A DNA stretch of 64,000 bases from Butyrivibrio sp. WCD3002 (GTDB taxonomy: Bacteria > Bacillota > Clostridia > Lachnospirales > Lachnospiraceae). A program made the translations under genes and the position numbers. The stretch spans positions 62,001 to 126,000 of the forward strand of contig NZ_AUJO01000003.1 in assembly GCF_000424265.1 (NCBI RefSeq), written 5' to 3'. The notes under the pieces are model-generated. The model was not told the DNA's origin. It saw nothing but the letters and a program-made list of their open reading frames with translations, and searched no databases. Below are positions 62,084-64,000 of this stretch, piece by piece. The first letter of the stretch is position 1; each line of letters begins with the position of its first letter.

Positions 62084-63805
62084 ATGGAGGCAAAGGTTCG
62101 AAAAGGTAAACTGATACAGAAGCTTATCTTAGCAGCAATCGCTGCAATTATCGCAATTTCGGCTATTCTTACAATCATAAGTATTGTGGAACTGAAAAAG
62201 ACTTATAACAACATGGTAGAAGAAGAGCTCAAGGTTGCTGCAGAGCATCTTCAAAGTGAAATGAATTCCGTATGGGATGGTGACTGGTCCTATGACGGAA
62301 CAAATGTCTACAAGGGTGAAGAGAACATTATGGGTGAATACGAGGAATTAATGGATGAACTTCATTCCAAAACCGGTGTTCAGTACTCTCTTTTCTATAT
62401 GGATGAGCGTGTCATTACAACTCTTCAGGAAAATGGTAAGAGACTTGTGGGCTTTAAGATTGGCGCTGCCACCAATGAGCATGTTTTACAGAATAAGCAG
62501 GAATACTATATTCCCGATTCAGCAGTAGCCGGTACAGAAACTAAATACTATTCATACTACGCACCACTGCTTCAGTCTGACGGCAGTGTTGCAGGTATGG
62601 TTTTTGCAGGAAGACTTGGGGATGACGTACAGACTGCAATTCAAAAAGCCATTATCACAATGGTTGTCATTGCTATTGTTCTCGTAGCTGCTCTTTCAAT
62701 ATTCGGATTCGTAGTTGCCAATACTGCTTCCGTTAAGATGAGAGCCATCGCTGATGAACTTGGACTCCTTGCACAGGGTAACCTTAACCTCACAATCGAT
62801 GAAACTACAATTAAACGTAATGATGAAATCGGTCTTCTCGCCGACGGAGCAAAGGTGCTTAGCGACAAGCTTGGTGAAGTAATCAGGACCACAGTGGATA
62901 TGTCCAATGAGCTTAAAAACTCCGGTATGGAACTGAGCGAATCCGCAACAAAAGCATCCGATGCTTCCAACCAGGTAAGCGAAGCTGTTGATGAAATCTC
63001 AAAAGGTGCTGTATCACAGGCTGAGAGCGTTGAAACCGCAGCAGGAAACACTCAGGAAATCGGCAACAATATTGAAATTGTTACTGATAACGTAAATCAG
63101 TTGCAGAGCTATGCTACAGAAATGAAGCAGTCCTGCGAAACTGCAATGGCAGCACTCAACAAGCTGATCACTCAGAGTGAAGAGGTTCAGGCATCTGTTC
63201 GTGAAATCGGTCAGACCATAGATTCCACCAATGAATCCGCAAAAGAGATTTCCAAGTTCTCAGAAGCCATCACCTCAATCGCTTCCCAGACTAACCTCCT
63301 GTCCCTCAATGCTTCCATCGAAGCTGCCAGAGCAGGCGAAGCAGGAAAAGGCTTTGCGGTTGTTGCTACAGAGATCGGACAGCTGGCTGAGCAGAGTTCT
63401 GACAGTGCAGATGAGATCAAGAAGATCGTTGATAAGCTTGTAGCAGATTCTGAAGCATCCGTTGCAGTAATGCAAAAGCTCAACAGCAACTTCGAACAGC
63501 AGGAAGCACAGCTTACAGATACCAAGGGTAACATGCAGAGCATGGCTGAGAACGTAGATAATGTATCAGAGAGTACAGATAACATCTCCGGCAGAATCGA
63601 AGAACTGAATCATGCCAAGGACGAGCTGCTTAATATCATCTCTGATCTGTCAGCTGTTTCAGAAGAGAATGCCGCATCCTCTCAGGAGACCAACGCCTCC
63701 ATGCAGGAGCTCAATGCTACCTTCTCTATCATTACAGAAGCTGCAGGTAAACTGGAAGAGCTTGCAGAAAACATGACAGAAGCTATCAGTTACTTTAAAC
63801 CGTAA
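62084..63805 (+). CDS. Methyl-accepting chemotaxis protein
   Basis: The ATG at 62084 ([10 protein letters not shown]) lies after AAGGGGG and gives 573 residues. Helix 1 (about 12-35) and helix 2 (about 190-215) bracket a single-Cache-like sensor ([20 protein letters not shown]). HAMP follows, then the coiled signalling domain with the tip [26 protein letters not shown]. It ends [12 protein letters not shown]. The leader contains CCGATAA at 62028-62034, a possible sigma-28 -10 box, but no matching TAAA is 15 bases upstream. Confidence 0.93.
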   Translation: MEAKVRKGKLIQKLILAAIAAIIAISAILTIISIVELKKTYNNMVEEELKVAAEHLQSEMNSVWDGDWSYDGTNVYKGEENIMGEYEELMDELHSKTGVQYSLFYMDERVITTLQENGKRLVGFKIGAATNEHVLQNKQEYYIPDSAVAGTETKYYSYYAPLLQSDGSVAGMVFAGRLGDDVQTAIQKAIITMVVIAIVLVAALSIFGFVVANTASVKMRAIADELGLLAQGNLNLTIDETTIKRNDEIGLLADGAKVLSDKLGEVIRTTVDMSNELKNSGMELSESATKASDASNQVSEAVDEISKGAVSQAESVETAAGNTQEIGNNIEIVTDNVNQLQSYATEMKQSCETAMAALNKLITQSEEVQASVREIGQTIDSTNESAKEISKFSEAITSIASQTNLLSLNASIEAARAGEAGKGFAVVATEIGQLAEQSSDSADEIKKIVDKLVADSEASVAVMQKLNSNFEQQEAQLTDTKGNMQSMAENVDNVSESTDNISGRIEELNHAKDELLNIISDLSAVSEENAASSQETNASMQELNATFSIITEAAGKLEELAENMTEAISYFKP

Positions 63806-63819
63806 ATAGATAAAACTAA

Positions 63820-63848
63820 GGCTCCCGATTCTATGCGAATCGGGAGCC
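63820..63848 (+). terminator. Terminator after the chemotaxis receptor gene
   Basis: GGCTCCCGATTC and GAATCGGGAGCC form a perfect 12 bp stem around TATGC, followed by TTTTA. It lies 14 bases past the stop. Confidence 0.92.
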
Positions 63849-63896
63849 TTTTATATTTAAATGTTATATAAAATTATCGGTTAATCGTTTAAGTAT

Positions 63897-64000
63897 TCAT
63901 GCAAGAGTAAGCTGTGATAACTCATTTGTAACGCGCTCCTTGATTGCATCAAGCTTAGACTCCATGGAATAAGCCATCTCAGAATACAGGAGCTTCTCAG
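63897..64000 (-). CDS. Unknown protein, C-terminal end only
   Basis: An open minus-strand frame enters from the window edge and ends at TGA 63897-63899. The visible end is YSEMAYSMESKLDAIKER followed by VTNELSQLTLA, an amphipathic helix. Too little is present to name it. It converges on the chemoreceptor gene, which is separated from it by the terminator. Confidence 0.55.
   Translation of the reverse strand, partial: EKLLYSEMAYSMESKLDAIKERVTNELSQLTLA

Noticed and set aside
1..64000. CRISPR arrays, tRNA and rRNA genes, prophage structural genes
   Set aside because: No regularly spaced repeats, cloverleaf T-arm signatures, rRNA sequence or phage head/tail proteins were seen.

Overview
This 64 kb window is chromosomal DNA of moderate-to-low GC from a Gram-positive anaerobe, most likely a Lachnospiraceae member close to Butyrivibrio/Pseudobutyrivibrio. 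That is inferred from gene content: cyclic arginine cluster argCJBD with divergent argG, ispF-mrnC-rlmB-sigH and rpmE-yqhQ-prmC-prfA synteny, a DUF5721-type protein, BspA-like and WG-repeat proteins, and strong AGGAGG ribosome sites. I saw no rRNA, tRNA or CRISPR array.

Layout. 0-2.3 kb: secreted-protein genes, one partial, one a remnant, and a BspA-type leucine-rich-repeat surface protein. 2.5-6.4 kb: a siderophore/haem-type iron ABC importer operon behind a well-formed promoter with a perfect 8+8 bp palindrome at the start of the transcript. 6.4-10.9 kb: a DMT permease, a YwaF/TIGR02206 membrane protein, a hairpin-rich non-coding region, a ThuA/sugar-isomerase pair and a deoxyribosyltransferase-like enzyme. 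11-29.3 kb: an accessory and defence island with an orphan AbiEi-like antitoxin, a small acidic EF-hand protein, an Mrr-type endonuclease, a zinc-ribbon membrane protein, a complete type I restriction-modification locus (hsdM-hsdS-rhuM-integrase fragment-hsdR), an XRE regulator with a broken GNAT gene, an HExxH membrane protein, and two insertion sequences that abut: an IS110/IS1111-type element with 15 bp inverted repeats, and an IS200/IS605-type element with divergent tnpA and tnpB.

29.3-37 kb: a chemoreceptor fragment, a CmpB-like membrane protein, and an apparent operon comEA-like, OmpR-type response regulator, histidine kinase, GerMN lipoprotein, comEC. 37-45 kb: arginine biosynthesis. 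argC, a GNAT enzyme, argJ, argB, argD and an orphan solute-binding protein run on the minus strand; argG runs on the plus strand. The shared argC/argG region carries two opposed promoters overlapped by ATGCAT-type half-sites that look like ARG boxes. 45-53.5 kb: a DegV protein, a sigma-factor/transmembrane/WG-repeat fusion with a secreted FN3-like partner, a LacI-sensor GGDEF protein with a LytTR regulator, a DUF5721 protein and an Hpt protein. 53.5-61.9 kb: housekeeping genes for translation, isoprenoid synthesis and sigma H, plus azlCD and an AlaX-type editing protein. 62-64 kb: an intact chemoreceptor and the 3' end of an unknown gene.

The observations I would follow first are the single-polypeptide membrane-anchored ECF sigma factor with an extracellular WG-repeat region, the junction of two RNA-guided mobile elements (a candidate bridge-RNA region and a TnpB guide position lying in the neighbouring IS), the hairpin cluster at 8.3-8.5 kb, and the XRE regulator next to a freshly inactivated GNAT gene. 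No computation was run; family names come from reading the proteins.
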